Shown here one piece after another: positions 23,061-35,784 of a DNA stretch of 64,000 nucleotides. Both the position numbers and the translations under genes were made by a program. A model generated the notes under the pieces. That model was not told the origin of the DNA and did not search any database. It was given only the letters and a program-made list of their open reading frames with translations. Each line of letters begins with the position of its first letter. Position 1 is the stretch's first letter. The DNA is from Rhipicephalus microplus (taxonomy: Eukaryota; Arthropoda; Arachnida; Ixodida; Ixodidae), in NCBI RefSeq assembly GCF_043290135.1, contig NC_134701.1, positions 204,119,601-204,183,600 on the forward strand, given 5' to 3'.

Positions 23061-24623
23061 TCCGAGTTTACGGTGTACTACAAAGAAGAACCAACGTTGA
23101 GGCAAAGGCGGCTTCTTTCAAGTGGTGTCGCGGTATTTTCGACGTCAGACTCAGTCGAGTGGTGGGGTTTTCTTCGATAGCTCATCTGTTGTCGCTTTAA
23201 CACACTGATTCTAGACTGTTCTCATCCTTTTTTTTGTTTGACACTTGAAACGAAAGCAGGAAGGCCTCTCAAAAGATTTAAGTCAGTTTGCCTTCGTTTC
23301 GATAAATGTAGCTTGAGGACACGTTCTTTTTTGTCGCTGATATCTGAAATTCACCGAGAGACTCAAAAGCTGGCATCATTTAGCTGGTACGCAACGAAGC
23401 CTTTCGAACCAAGTATAACAAAATGTGCAGTAAACATACACTTAGGCAAAGCATATCTATAATTTATCAGTGGCTCAAAAACACCATAGCGACTATAATA
23501 ACTAACGCGGAAAACGAGATAAATTAAACCACCACTTACATAAAGTGCTTAAAAAATTTGTAGGATTCGAGTGCTGGAATGCTATATCAACATGTTAAGA
23601 AAGCAAATCGCAAGTTAAAGAACCAAACTTGTATAAGATCAGCTATTCTTGCTGAAACAAAACGAGAGAAAATAAAATATTATTTTCAGCATCCGCATTG
23701 TAGCCGTTAATCCCGTGTTGCCTCTGGCCATAGCCATTACTCGTGCTTGTACAGATAGGCTGTGCTGATTCTTGGAGTCTAGGTCTGAAGTATGGCCTGC
23801 TAGTTCTTTTCAATAAATAACAGCCGAGCTTTTACTTCATTTCGATGTTAGTCCCTGGGTAGCGTAACGCAGCTCCTAGAGTGCGTGTTCACAGAATTTA
23901 GGTGAATTGCCCTACTCACCTCGCGTCCACCGAAAATATGAGGTGCTATTTTTAACTATAACACTCGACGATGGGTGAAGTCGCGCTTTCTGTGGCAGAA
24001 GAAGCTACCCGTCCGATGAATTGACAGTATTTCGCTCATGAACACCAACGTCGACGTCGTTCTGATGCAAATGTAAGCACAAGAGGTGCTGAAGTCAAGC
24101 GCAGGCGTAGTGAAGAATATCCAGAGCTTTCAGTAGGAGAAGCTTATGCTAGACGAGGAAATCTCGCATCGGACCCTCAGTTTAACACGAGGCAACACGG
24201 CGCACGAGATTGTTATGAATTTGATATTGTAAGCAGTTTCGCTTACTCGACGTCACACAGACTAGTTAAACAGGGCACACAGTGGTAAAACCACCGTATT
24301 GCAAAGTTAAGCAGTCAAATAGCAATACGGTGTCACCCAATCGGCTGTTTATTTAATCATTGCCGCATGAATTCAATTAACTCCGAAAGGACTTTTTTTA
24401 TGAGTGAGTTAGTGCTTATCTTGTTGAAATACAATTTACTGTGGTGCAAAATATAGTTCGTGAAAAGGGAGAGGGAGCCAAAGAGAAGAAAGTGAAGCAC
24501 CTAGCTGCCAACTGTTTAATGAAAGTTCGAGGAACTTACAGGAAAGAGAACATGTTTGCGCATGCGTGAACAGCCAACACCTGACGTGCAGCGACATGGT
24601 AAAGAGAACATACCATCTAAAAA
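23061..24623. other. Unannotated AT-rich sequence
   Basis: No coding homology or repeat structure was seen. Confidence 0.45.
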
Positions 24624-24757
24624 GATTGATTTGTGGGGTTTAACGTCCCAAAGCCACCATATGATTACCATAGACGCCACAGTGGAGGGCTCCGGAAATT
24701 TCGACAACCTGGAGTTCTTTAACGTGCACGCAAATCTGAGCACACGGGCCTAGAGCA
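24624..24757 (-). mobile_element. SINE body fragment, minus strand
   Basis: Plus-strand text GATTGATTTGTGGGGTTTAA followed by GGGCTCCGGAAATTTCGAC and TTCTTTAACGTGCACGCA is the complement of the Ruka-like body. The tRNA head is missing, so the copy is 5'-truncated. Confidence 0.85.
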
Positions 24758-24798
24758 CATCTAGAAAGCGTATTCCTATCAAGTACAAAGTTACGGAA

Positions 24799-25137
24799 GT
24801 GTCACTCCCACAATCAGACCCTTTGTTTTTGATAACAAAAGCTTCCAACGACTCTGTAGCAGTTTGGTGTCTTTGCCGAGAATCAACGCTTGCTCAAAGC
24901 ATGGCACACATCCGCAAACATTCCATTTTGCACAGAAAGATGCGCATAATCTTTCGTACCTATGTGCATATTGCCGCGCATTGCAACGCCTACGAATGTG
25001 TGCAAGTGCTGGTTCTCGGATGAGTGCAAGTGCTTTCCTCAAGTGCTGGTTCTCGGCAAAAGCCGCAAACAAACTGCCCCAGAGTTGTTGGAAGCGTTCT
25101 TTATCAAAATAAATGGGTATGGTGGTATCCGTGACAC
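24799..25137. repeat. Foldback element with ~100-bp inverted arms
   Basis: The left arm (24799-24900) and right arm (25032-25137) are imperfect reverse complements. Landmarks pair as GTGTCAC/GTGACAC, GCTTCCAACGACTCTG versus CAGAGTTGTTGGAAGC, and TTTGCCGAGAA versus TTCTCGGCAAA. Weaker pairing continues inward around GCACACAT/ATGTGTGC. The right side also contains a 36-bp direct repeat of CAAGTGCTGGTTCTCGG (about 25004 and 25040). Size and architecture fit a MITE or other foldback DNA element. I see no target-site duplication or coding frame. Confidence 0.75.
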
Positions 25138-25904
25138 CTCTATAACTTTGTACTCGACAGAAGTGCGCTTTCGGTCAAATAAAAGGTTAAAGATGAGATG
25201 AATCAGCACCTTTCAGAAGATAGAAACAATACAACATTCTCTTGCGCTAATAAAAAAATAGTGAGCACTTACACTGATCCACACAATACGGTACCCCCTT
25301 GAGAATGCACGTACCAACTTATCAAATGTCGCTACGAGTTGTATAAACCAAAAAGTAGCCATGACCTCTTAAATCTACCTCCGTGCTACACACGCAAGGA
25401 GCCCAAGTCCCATTTTCGTTCTGTATGCTGCACCACAATGCTTAAGGGCTATATCGGCTCCCCTTATGGAGATCCCCGCGAAACTGATCGAAGCCAATAT
25501 ATTATGGTAGGCCTAAGCATTACCACCACACACGAAGCTCACTCGTACGCACCGATAAAAGGGCACGGCACTATAGAGCAACAGGCTCAATGCTTCCCGC
25601 CCATGTTATTTGCGGAACTGACGAGACCCCGGCGGAAGCAGCAAAAAGAGGGATCATTTGCGGCGGTAATTGGCGACTTCACGTGAGGAGGCTCTTCAAG
25701 CGCCAGCAGTCGGCTTTGTTTTTGTGACTGAGTGGAAAGATTACGCCTTGGACACGTGGGTTTCTGATCGGTAGAGCAACAGCAAGGACTGGTGCACTCA
25801 CCAGGGCGCATAGAGATGCGCCACGGATGCTTCTTGCTGTCACTGGTGTTTTTCTTGCTGGTTGGTCTCTGGGCCTATTATATCTGGCTCTCAGCCGCTC
25901 GCTT
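25138..25904. other. Unannotated sequence
   Basis: A frame from 25792 begins with a hydrophobic stretch but runs straight into CA-repeat translation. It is not supported as a gene. Confidence 0.4.
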
Positions 25905-26125
25905 ACACCCACACGCACACACGCACCACCCGCACACGCACACAAAGGCACACACATGCACAAGTACACACGCATTCTCACGCACGCAAACACACAGACG
26001 CATGCCGCATACACACGCATGCGTGAACACGCACACTAACAGCACATACACGCACAAACACGCTAATAAACACTCACGCACATGCACTCACACATACACA
26101 TGTACGCGCACACGCGCGCGCACTT
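25905..26125. repeat. Imperfect (CA)n / CACG-rich tract
   Basis: About 220 bp of interrupted CA, CGCA and CACG units. Long Thr/His-rich frames across it are artefacts. Confidence 0.9.
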
Positions 26126-26759
26126 CAGAACGCCTACGTCGTTTCTCAGGAATCAAGATAGGAACGAACCGACGGAAACACGTATCAATTCCAGCATGAC
26201 ATACTGTCGAAAACTTATAAAAGTACGCCGCCTGCTTCTCCCCTTTTTGTAACTGCTTTCCGTTTGTTGTTCCCATTCATAGGCAGTTGTTTGGAAATAT
26301 GCGAACGCCGCTATCGTTGGCAACCTGTTGCGGTAGCTGCACGCTGCGCCCATCTGCTGTTTTTGAAGCTTCACGCTTTGCTCTTTCCATCATTCGTGTC
26401 TGTGGTGGCCCCCGCTTTGTTGCACAACTACAGCCTATCTGTTTTCCTTCTGTTTTATTTCTTGTCACTATCCCCCCCCCCCCCCCCACCCAAACCGCTT
26501 TTCACAGCTCCCTTTGCCTCTGAAAACCCCGAGTGAAATTTCAACCTTGCTAGGAATGAGCAAGGGGCTCCCCTCTTGTGCTTTATGCATTTTTTTTTTT
26601 CACATGGCGATTACCAGCAGGGACACTTCCCACCACAACAGATGACGTCAGAAGTAACAACCTCATTATTAACACGCTAAGAATATTACGGTGCCTTTGC
26701 AAAAGATAGGTCCTCATATCAAAATGTCGCAAAGCCTGTCTCAGGAAACTTTAGTGTTC
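26126..26759. other. Unannotated sequence with a poly-C run
   Basis: A run of about 17 C residues lies near 26471-26487. No gene is recognised. Confidence 0.45.
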
Positions 26760-26976
26760 AACGTGCTTATACCACTACGTCGTTTCTCACTAGTAATGAG
26801 TACTAACAGACAATAATGTCAATTACAATATACGGCATGTAATCGCAACTAATTGTAATGTGATTCTGAACAAATAAAAGTGAACGAAAAGGTAACTTGC
26901 CGGGGGCAGTGACCGAACCAGCGACTTAAGAGTAACGCGTACGATGCTCCACTAACTGAGCTACCACGGTGGCTAT
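26760..26976 (-). mobile_element. tRNA-headed SINE, second family
   Basis: On the minus strand the head at 26897-26974 reads like a tRNA 5' half (GTGGTAGCTCAGTTAGTGGA, D-stem GCTC/GAGC pairs) followed by CTGGTTCGGTCAC as B-box. The anticodon and T stems do not pair well, so it is not a functional tRNA. The downstream part (26760-26896) is unlike the Ruka-like body, suggesting a separate SINE family. The 3' boundary is uncertain. Confidence 0.6.
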
Positions 26977-27717
26977 ACCCCGTCTGCTTTGTGAGGCATA
27001 GATTTTCATATTAATGTGGGACCTCACACTTATCAGTAATTTATGCTGACTTTTACTTCAACTACTGTAGTATACACAGGAAAATCAATGAAATGTATGT
27101 TGTATAAAAAAAATCAAGTACTGGAGCAAGCATTGCGGAATGTCGCGTGATAATGGCATTTACGTTGTCTTGTGATGAAATGGTTCATGGGGCACGACGA
27201 CGCATCGAAACCGCCATTGTCGATAATTATTTATCAAATAAATATGAAGGCACTCTTTACGAGAACTTATTTAATAAACTACTGCGATGGCTAACGTTAT
27301 AGATAACACGCAGTATATAGACAGAACCCGCAGCGGCAGCATAGCGGTTATAGAGAAGCACTACTAAGTTAGAATACAGGGTTTTGAATTTGCGGTCATG
27401 GAACCCTCATTTGGATTGCGGTAAAATGCCGGAATACCTGTCTACTTCAGATATAGGTGCACTTTAAAACACCCTCGTATGTGCAAATTATTTCGGGGTC
27501 TAAAACGGTGGTTTGTATTACAGTTATAGGACCGTTCTGGCTCGTACAGTCGCAGACTTCGCAAGTATGAACTTGATCTGCAAATTGCGCTGCGCTGAAA
27601 AGCACTCCCCACAAAAGGTGGCGGTGAAGTTTTTGCATTGCATCGCAAGATACAATGGCTTGGAGAGAAACTGGCATGAAACTTGCACAGTGCGTACCGT
27701 TGAATGTTTACACGCGT

Positions 27718-27720
<3 letters not shown>
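26977..27720. other. Unannotated sequence
   Basis: No supported feature. Confidence 0.45.

Positions 27721-27803
<83 letters not shown>
27721..27803. repeat. (TA)n microsatellite
   Basis: About 41 uninterrupted TA units. Confidence 0.95.
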
Positions 27804-27806
<3 letters not shown>

Positions 27807-28600
27807 CCAGGTTTGCGTTAAATGTGCCCCACTGTTACAGCGAAAGGTGGCAGCATGTAACTTAGCCAACTGCGAAATTTCGTCGGACTACCTGTACAAG
27901 TGCACCTGCAAATCACCCACTACACCATAAACTATAATTTTCGTCAACTTTTGAATCACCAACTACACCATTATTCGTCAATCGGGGCACCCGCTACACA
28001 TCTACAAGGCATTATGCGCACTTTGTTGACACGGTGGCTGTTGACGATGCATAAATATGACAGATTATGACTGAGCCCTCGCTCTTATTGTTTAAAACGC
28101 AATGTGTGACGTGTGGTCATCATTTCACTCTACTACCACAAAATATTGCGAACGCACATGTGCGCGTGTGTGCGAGGGAGAGAGGCAGATAGAAATTAGT
28201 TTACACATGTCTTGAGGAAACGGATCATGAGGGCCCATGGAGTTTGTAAGCACCTAATACAATTACACTTGCGAGGTAGCCGCCACACTATAACTCATTA
28301 TACTTTTTTCTAAAGTATGGAAGCATTCAATGTAGCATTATTTGTCGTCATGCCTAGAATTCTGGTAGCTGCGACGCACTTGTAAGGCATTACGTGCACT
28401 TTAAGAATGCTGTGGCTGATGACGATAATGCTTTCGTAATTTATTGGAAGCTTTCAATAGCCTGCTCGTAAATCAATTCGCATTTGGCGACCTTTGCTTG
28501 TTATTTTACTCTTTTATCATGCCACATCCGACATGTTAATGTAGTTTCCTCCCGGCATGAAGAGTGTATAAGGTGTTTTTTGGGAGCAAGTTTTGAACAG
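27804..28600. other. Unannotated sequence
   Basis: No supported feature. A short ATCACC-AACTACACC-type direct repeat lies near 27911-27975. Confidence 0.4.
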
Positions 28601-28603
28601 CAG

Positions 28604-28670
28604 CCTTGCTCTGTCATAGAATGCTGGACTGCCACCGAGAAGGCCTATGTTTGAACTTCGTTTCATCATG
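28604..28670 (+). mobile_element. tRNA-Gly-like SINE head, diverged
   Basis: TCATAGAATGCTGGACTGCC followed by GAGAAGGCCTATGTTTGAAC resembles the middle and T-arm of a tRNA-Gly. The cloverleaf is broken. A T-rich stretch follows. The copy is probably old. Confidence 0.45.
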
Positions 28671-31600
28671 AATATATTTTTTTATTTCGTTCCTTTTAAA
28701 CACTTTGCGTGAGAAAGGTTACGAAAAATTTCTGGGCCAAAGATGGCTGTTCTTGTGATTTCATAAGAGATTTTCCTATAAAATGAAAAGCGTCTACCTG
28801 GCAAACTGTTAAGCAACTATATTAGCGTTAGAAACGGCCTTACCATTGGAACATTTTAGTATTCATACTGGTCGTTTGAAATATTGTCAAGCACATTTTT
28901 TTCATAGACCTATACGCACCATATCTTATTCATTTGATTTCAATTCTGCACAGGCGAAGCGGAGATGTAGTTCAATAATAATTATACGATGTCAAGCTTT
29001 AGCCTAACCATTTACGATCTGCTGCTGCATTTACGATCTGCATGCTGACACACAACAATTGCTAAAAGTAGATTGAACAGTGGCGAGCGGTAGAAGAAGA
29101 AAACAGTCAGTCTGTTTCAATGCGATGACAATTACCCGTCGCTCAACAATAAATTCTGTAATGTGAACGTTATTCTGTTGAAGACAAATACATATACGTT
29201 ACTATACTTTGTACATGCTGTGACTACATATCACAGTCTTTTACATGCATTCTGCCAGCAATACAAGACTTTGACAAATGTGTACAAAAAGAAGAGGAGT
29301 TGCGCTAGACTAATGAATTGATCTTTTCCTGTTAGTGAAAAGCTTAGCGGTAACGTTTTTGTGAAAAAAACCTAATGTTACCAAACTAGAATCAGTCGCA
29401 GTCTGCGCAGCTGCCGATTGCGCAAAATCTCGCGAATTCAGTCAATATGGTCCGCCAAGGAAACTGCGCAATGCCTGTGATGTTCATAGTTTGCGTGAGA
29501 CAGGTATATTTTCTGTAGAGACATTACGCAACATAGACATATTGGTATCTCTCACGCAACGCAGCGTCTGTATAAATTGTTCAGTAGCTATCTGACTGTT
29601 CCTTTATTAAAATGAAATAGTGCCGCGCACTCCGCACGTGTTGCTAGTTCTCTTAGTTTTTCATTCTGTCAGTATGCGGCAAGTGCCATCCGGGCAACAT
29701 GTTTCAACATATGGTTCTAATCTCGTTTTACACTTAGCCTTCAGCGGACTCATCATGGACAACATTTTATACTTGATGGCATCAATGACTTACTACCTCC
29801 GACCGGAGGTGTTCGTACTACTGTTTTTGAGAAAACAAACCTAATGCGAGAAAATCTTGTCTTGACATAGTGCAGCCAATCTTTTCTGACACATTGCGCG
29901 GAAATTAGGTCACGAATTCGCCCACGTCTGCGAATTAAACTTGGACCCAATAGTGTTCTATAGAGTGCGCAACAAAGTTGGATACGTCTTCGCCTACTTT
30001 GTATTCCCCCACCTACATACCAAACACCATCGCAGCGGTTATTTCGAAAGCGATTCTTTAACCAAAAGATATGAGCTTACCCTACATGCGCGTAGAACAA
30101 TGTGAGCTGCAACACTGCTCTAGTAATAAGTTGTTGTGCCTACGAGGGAACTAACACATAAGAACAGGCGAGCCTTTTGTAAAACTGCGACATTAAAAAT
30201 GATGTGCTGACTGCGCTGTGGTTTTTCGTGGACTAGGTTTGTTTAGGACTACCAAAGTTGTGGCGTAATCTGTGTATTGTGAAATGTCAACGGAACTTTT
30301 TTTGTTCACAGCTGCTTTCTGTTGGCTATTTTCACAACTTTTTTTTCACTGTTGGCGGAGTTGGGGTTTGCATAACTGCTGTCTAGACTGTCCTCATCGG
30401 CTTTCACCTATTTATCTACTTGCTGGTACAATATATCATGTTGTTTAGTTATCTAAAACTACAATAAAGTGAGTGCGGAACCTTGTGCGCGCGCTTACGT
30501 GCTGTGATATTGCGCAATTGACTTAAGCCCCGAAAATCAAAAGTGACAAGCTGGAGGGGACATAAGTAGCCAGCTATTCGTGCAAGAAGCCGCCCTTGCA
30601 AAACGCTCCAAGTCTTCCCATCTTCATTACCCCTTGCTTCTGAGCAATCCCGCGAGGAACCTTGATTGACGTAGTAGCGTTCGGAGTATTGACACCAGCA
30701 GAGGCATAGGGCACTCGACCATGCCTTAAGATCTTCTATTTTCTGAATAAGCTCCCAAGAGGCTTCTTAAGACTTGTCTGTTTTCAGGAAATCTTTCGCA
30801 CTGGCTGTGTAGATTTCTTCCCTGCGACCAGAGGAAAACAATATATTTGTGGGTAAGCAGAAGACTAATGAATTCAAGTTAACCATTTCGAATGTTGTTA
30901 AGAAGAATATGTTGTGATATATTATCATTAGACAACGGCGAAAACATGCAAGTTTTACGTAACGAAAATAGCAGGAACAAGTGAGGCAGGCGCATATTGG
31001 GCATAAGGACATTTTAGATAGAGAACTGTTACCTTATACGTCAACGCAGCTTCAGTTTTTCCTCATGGGTATTTCAAGAGAAAAATTGCTTGTCGCGAGC
31101 TTGGATCGATGAGTAATGCAGTATGTATTTGTGGCATGAGTGAGCGAGGGGTATTTTCACAATTAGAACATACAATTCTGTGATAACAGCATGAACTGAG
31201 TGAACCAGTGTGTACTGCGCATGCCTGGTGTTCGAATTGGCACCACCAAGTGAATCGATATAGCAACCCACCGTACCTACATATACTCGTACAGTTTGTG
31301 CAATAAAGCATTCTTGCAAAAACTGCTGCGGCATCCACGTCGGTCATTACAGTTCCATCTATTTCCTCGTCACTCATCATTGGTTCCCTGTCTTCAGCGC
31401 AGGGTGTAGATAATGCAATATGCGTCTCACGGAAATCTGTTCTCTTCCTTTGGTTCTCCCTATTCCATCGCGGAAATATTGGGTGCATTGCATCTATCTA
31501 TGTTGTCTTATAGTTCATTCTTGTTCATAGAATACTACCTTCTGAACATTACCTTGCGAAGAACTAAAGTTTTTGTGAGTCATTGTGGCTCTTTCGCGCT

Positions 31601-32100
31601 CAAGGTTGGCGGGAGGGCTCAAATTTTTCAACGGTTTGGAGCAGCCCAATGTGGTGTGTACCTAGTATTGTTGAAGATAAGGTAGTTAAGGTAGACTTAT
31701 ATAAAGTAGCTATAAGGTAGTTAAGGTAATATTGTTGAAGATAAGGTAGATTTTGAAGAGGGTGCCTTGCTCCGGGAATATACGCTTATGGCTCTTTTTG
31801 TCTAAGTTTCACCATGTACTCTCGTCATTGTGATGGCAAGATAACCAAAGTTTCTTGCGGTGCGTATTTGGTTTCTTAGGGGTATATATGTAAGCTTTCG
31901 CAATAGAAGGCAAATGCAAGTGAGGTTTTAGAAGCTTCTCACTGTAAAGGACCTATGTCGATCGCTCCAAGTACCAAAAAAGATCTGTCGTGCTGGTCTT
32001 AATATTCCATGCAAGAAAACTGTCAGTTTTCATTGTTCTCGTTGAATTTACTTTTTTCTTCGTGGCTTCTTAAATTAGATACAGGCTGTAGCTGCTCTCA
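28671..32100. other. Unannotated sequence
   Basis: The longest frame is 141 codons on minus at 31063-31488. It has no recognisable domain and no codon or splice support. A local duplication of GTTGAAGATAAGGTAG occurs at about 31670 and 31733. Confidence 0.4.
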
Positions 32101-32127
32101 TTTATTTATTTATTTATTTATTTATTT
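32101..32127. repeat. (TTTA)n microsatellite
   Basis: Seven TTTA units. Confidence 0.9.
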
Positions 32128-33143
32128 TAACTATACTTTTCTTTGCTTCCAGAAACCAGCAATGCTCGTTTTTGTGTATGACTATCTCAATAGACCAATT
32201 CGTGTTCCGTTTCCGGCATTCTGTCTTCCTCTTTCCAGTACCGTCCAGTTGCGTTAACCATGGTGATGCTTGTACGTCTTTTCATCGAGATATAGAAATT
32301 TGTTGGCGCTATTTTTCTTCTGCTTACGTACCCTTTGATGCTGTGCACGAATAAAAATGACGAGGCGTTTCGCGGTTCCTCGGTCCCCGAATGAATTCCT
32401 GTCGTGGATGGGCGAAGCTATGCGATATGAAGAAGCAAAATACTAAAGCTCATCTTCATTCTGCGGTAAAACAAAATAGGGAGAAAAGAATAAGAGAATG
32501 ATCTGCAAATCTTGGATTCACTCTGCGACTCCTGTATTTTGCTGTTTCCACTCTGTCGCTTCCTCCTACTCAGACCGCGACGAAGCATATCTCAAATTCC
32601 TATTTTCTTTCAGCTCTTATGAATTTGAGATTTCCCGTCGTTTTTCATATAGATTATTTGTCGACCAACGTCTATCCTTCAATTTTGAACGGGTGCTGGA
32701 TACGACATTTCTTTTATATAAATCAGCATCTAACGTGGCCTTTAGAAGACTTCGAAGGACGTATGAATAATTTAGCGGTTTTGTTCAGACACTATCAAAA
32801 TTCAGTTTTCCGGCTATTATAAATGACCACATAGTGAAAACATTGCTTCGTAAGATCTTTCGCACTTTGTTCAACAGGTTAATACACGCCTTCCCAAAGA
32901 CAGTGTGAGAAATACGTCTTTGTATGTGACTGTCGACGTAGCGACATCGAAACGTTGCAAAAAAGCTTTGAGGACACATGGGTCAGGCCTTGTTAATCTA
33001 CGGGGGAAAACTATACTACATGGCTATATATCGCCCCAATCCGGACAAAACTATAGGCGGCTGGATGTTATCACAGAAAAAGACAACGGTGAGGATTAAA
33101 AATGTAGAGTATGGCGCACCAAATGATCTTGTGTGTCTTTTCC
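32128..33143. other. Unannotated sequence
   Basis: An open frame that starts at 32978 runs into the 201-bp repeat. No family is recognised. Confidence 0.4.
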
Positions 33144-33545
33144 CGCAACAAACTGGTGGATGTGCTGGGTACACCTTGGGATGTGACCCCAATCAAGCTC
33201 TCTACGCCACGGCAAATTCGTCGGCAGTAGGCTACCTACGCGAAACACGGAGGATCCAAATGCTGCCTCCTGAATATGCCCTGGAAGATCTGCCAACAAT
33301 ACTGACCATAACCACAACTAAGACCCTGAAGAGATAGTGTGGTACGCAACAAACTGGTGGATGTGCTGGGTACACCTTGTGATGTGACCCCAATCAAGCT
33401 CTCTACGCCACGGCAACTTCGTCGGCAGTAGACTATCTACGCGAAACACGCAGGATCCAAATGCTGTCTCCTGAGTATGCCCTGGAAGATCTGCCAACAA
33501 TACTGACCATAACCACAACTAAGACCCTGAAGAGATAGTGTACGA
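33144..33545. repeat. Two-unit tandem duplication, period 201 bp
   Basis: Unit 1 (33144-33344) and unit 2 (33345-33545) both begin CGCAACAAACTGGTGGATGT and both end near GAGATAGTGT. By eye I count about eight differences. The period is a multiple of three, so any plus-strand frame is kept. In the frame from 32978, unit 1 is open until its end, whereas unit 2 gains a stop by a G-to-T change. The product of that frame is unrecognised. A decayed gypsy element lies 0.7 kb downstream, so this may be part of its 5' region (weak inference). Confidence 0.9.
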
Positions 33546-34269
33546 GACCACTGCCTACGCCGTTTGTTTTTGATTCGACATGCTTGGTAACCATCGTGAC
33601 CTCCTGAGAACCAGGAGGACTGCCTCACTGTCTTCCACCGAGGGGCTGATATGGAAATCTGGGAGGAACTGACAATGTTAGCGCATGTGTATTTCGCCCT
33701 GTAAGACTCTCTCCAATAAGATTTGTGAACCATGAGCCGTCTATCACCACCTGGCTGCAAGAGGCATTGCTTGGTTGAATGAACAAAAAGAAAGCGTGAT
33801 GCTAATTAGCTTCAGCGAGTAATACAGACATCTGAGGAGGAAAGAAAAACAAAGAAGACAACGACCTTAGACTTAGACACAATTTTCGGCAACTAAGAAG
33901 CTTTCATTTCTGAGAAACTCGCACGGATTTCCTTGTGGTTTCGCGCTACAGTCGGCTGGTTGTCTCCTTTCCGCTTCTTGACCCTTCCGACACATTGCGC
34001 ATTTCTTCAGAACTAATTTGCAACACCTGAATATAGTCGCGATGGTTGCAGGCATACTCTGAAAAATGTATGGCCACCATACTTGAGTTCTCTATTTCAG
34101 GCTCCCAGGAAGCTACAACATTGACCACACTACGTGAGACATATTTCGATGAAAATATGTTTTCCCTATCGCGAACACCAGCAACTGTGGCAAGAATACA
34201 AAGCATGCTTCTCATCATCTTCACGGTTTGAAATAACACCTCTTGCTAAGTACCGCATCATAACGAAAT
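33546..34269. other. Possible 5' remnant of the gypsy element
   Basis: A short plus-strand stretch near 33725-33770 (FVNHEPSITTWLQEALLG) faintly resembles retrotransposon Gag core sequence. The remainder is unrecognised. Confidence 0.2.
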
Positions 34270-34945
34270 AAAATGCTCGACCAATCGATCAGAGTCACTG
34301 CCGGGTTTCGTCTCGAGAACGAGAAACTATTAAGAGACAAATCACCGAAATGCTGCACGCCGACATCATACAACCGCCAAAAAGCACATGGACGGCTCCA
34401 GTACTCTGGGTGAAGAAGAATGAAATTTCGCGTTTCTGTTTCGATGACTAGGGCTGGAACTAAGTCACGAAGAAGGACGTCTATCCACCTCCATGGACTG
34501 AATATGCGTTGGACTAACGTTTCAACACATTGTACTTTTCTTCTATGTACCTCAAGAAGGGCTATTGGCAAATTTAGGTCGATGACAGACACCACGAGAA
34601 GACGTTCATTATAACAGCATATGGCCTGTATCGGTTCGAAGTGATGCTGTCTGATTTTGGGTCGGTGCTTGCGACTTCCCAGTTAGTGTTGAACACACTG
34701 TTAGCCTAATTGAAGTAGTAGAATTGTACTGTCTACGCTGATGACGTCGTCTTTTTCACGTCCAGCTTTAATGCACATACCTGATGCTCTTCAACAGTGC
34801 AACCAACAATCGGGTGATTTGGCGTAATAATCCATACCGAAAAAGCGTTGATTTGAGTGAGACGAAGTGCTCGTTTTAGGACATGTCATCAGCAACTCTG
34901 GAGTCTATCTTTACCCTAAGAAGAGAGTCATCATGACCAGCCACC
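34270..34945 (+). pseudogene. Degenerate Ty3/gypsy-type reverse transcriptase
   Basis: Plus-strand text shows RT blocks in order. These are the fingers with QITEMLHADIIQPPKSTW and APVLWVKKN, then TKKDVYPPPW. The palm segment has YFSSMYLKKGYWQI (the usual Asp at the SSMDL-type position is Tyr). Next come EKTFIITAYGLYRFEVM and the catalytic box VYADDVVFF at about 34733-34759. The last block is LVLGHVISNSGV near 34870. In-frame stops occur at roughly 34448, 34574 and after 34700, and the surrounding protease, RNase H and integrase are not evident. This is a long-dead LTR-retrotransposon fragment. No LTR was found beside it. Confidence 0.82.
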
Positions 34946-35420
34946 GTGGAACAAGTTTTATTAAAAAGCACATGAAAAGTGCGTGTTCAATTCTTGCAGC
35001 TGTTTTTTTATTTTTACTCTCCTTTCTTACTAAGCTTTTTTCCCAACTTGAAGTAAAAAGAGTGGTGATATCGTGCGCGCTTGGTACTGGTCCTAATTGT
35101 TTTCTGGCTACTTTACCGGTCCTATTTATATTCAGGCTTTAAACATCATGAAAAGTTGCACAATTATTAGCATACTTGTTGCTTTCGTGGTATTCTCTGG
35201 AGTACGTTATTGTACACAAGTGTAGTAAAAAAATTAAAGACAATCATAATGTTCTAAAGAAACTGCAGGAGTTCAACCCATCTACTACACTATATATTTA
35301 ATAGAATATGCTGTCATATATGCCTTCTAAAAAGACGCTGTTGAAACCCTTCTTCTCAACCTGAATGCAATCACGTGTATGACGAAGTGTGGTAGAATTT
35401 CTCAATAATAATGAAATTGA
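34946..35420. other. Unannotated sequence
   Basis: No supported feature. Confidence 0.4.
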
Positions 35421-35485
35421 CAAGCAATGCGAAAAAAATTGGCAACATATCCACGAAGTGAATGATGGAGAGTGCGGCGAAGCAT

Positions 35486-35665
35486 TCGTCCGTCCATTCG
35501 TTCTTGCTTCCGTCCGTCCACGCGTCCGTCTGTGTGACCGTCCATGCGTCCATCCGCCCGTCCGTGCGTGCGTCTGTTCGTGCGTCCGTTCCTGCTTTCG
35601 TCCATGCATCCGCCCCTGCGTCCGTTCATGCGTCCATCCATGCATCTGTCTGTGTGTCCGTTCGT
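35486..35665. repeat. Imperfect (CCGT)n array in copy B
   Basis: Shorter than the array in copy A and in the same orientation, with CCGT, TCGT and CCAT variants. Confidence 0.9.
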
Positions 35666-35784
35666 CCATCTATTCAACACTCCAAGTACCACCATCTCGC
35701 ATCTTTTCATCATATATTCCTCATATAGAAGCACCGCCATCCAGCGGACATTCCAAGGACTAAACGAGAGGGGGCACACGCACA

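Noticed and set aside
25792..26199. 135-codon frame with a hydrophobic start, like a secreted His/Thr-rich peptide
   Set aside because: Most of it is CA-repeat translation and there is no cysteine pattern or splice support.
31063..31488. 141-codon minus-strand frame
   Set aside because: No recognisable domain, and overlapping frames exist. A spliced exon cannot be excluded, but nothing supports it.
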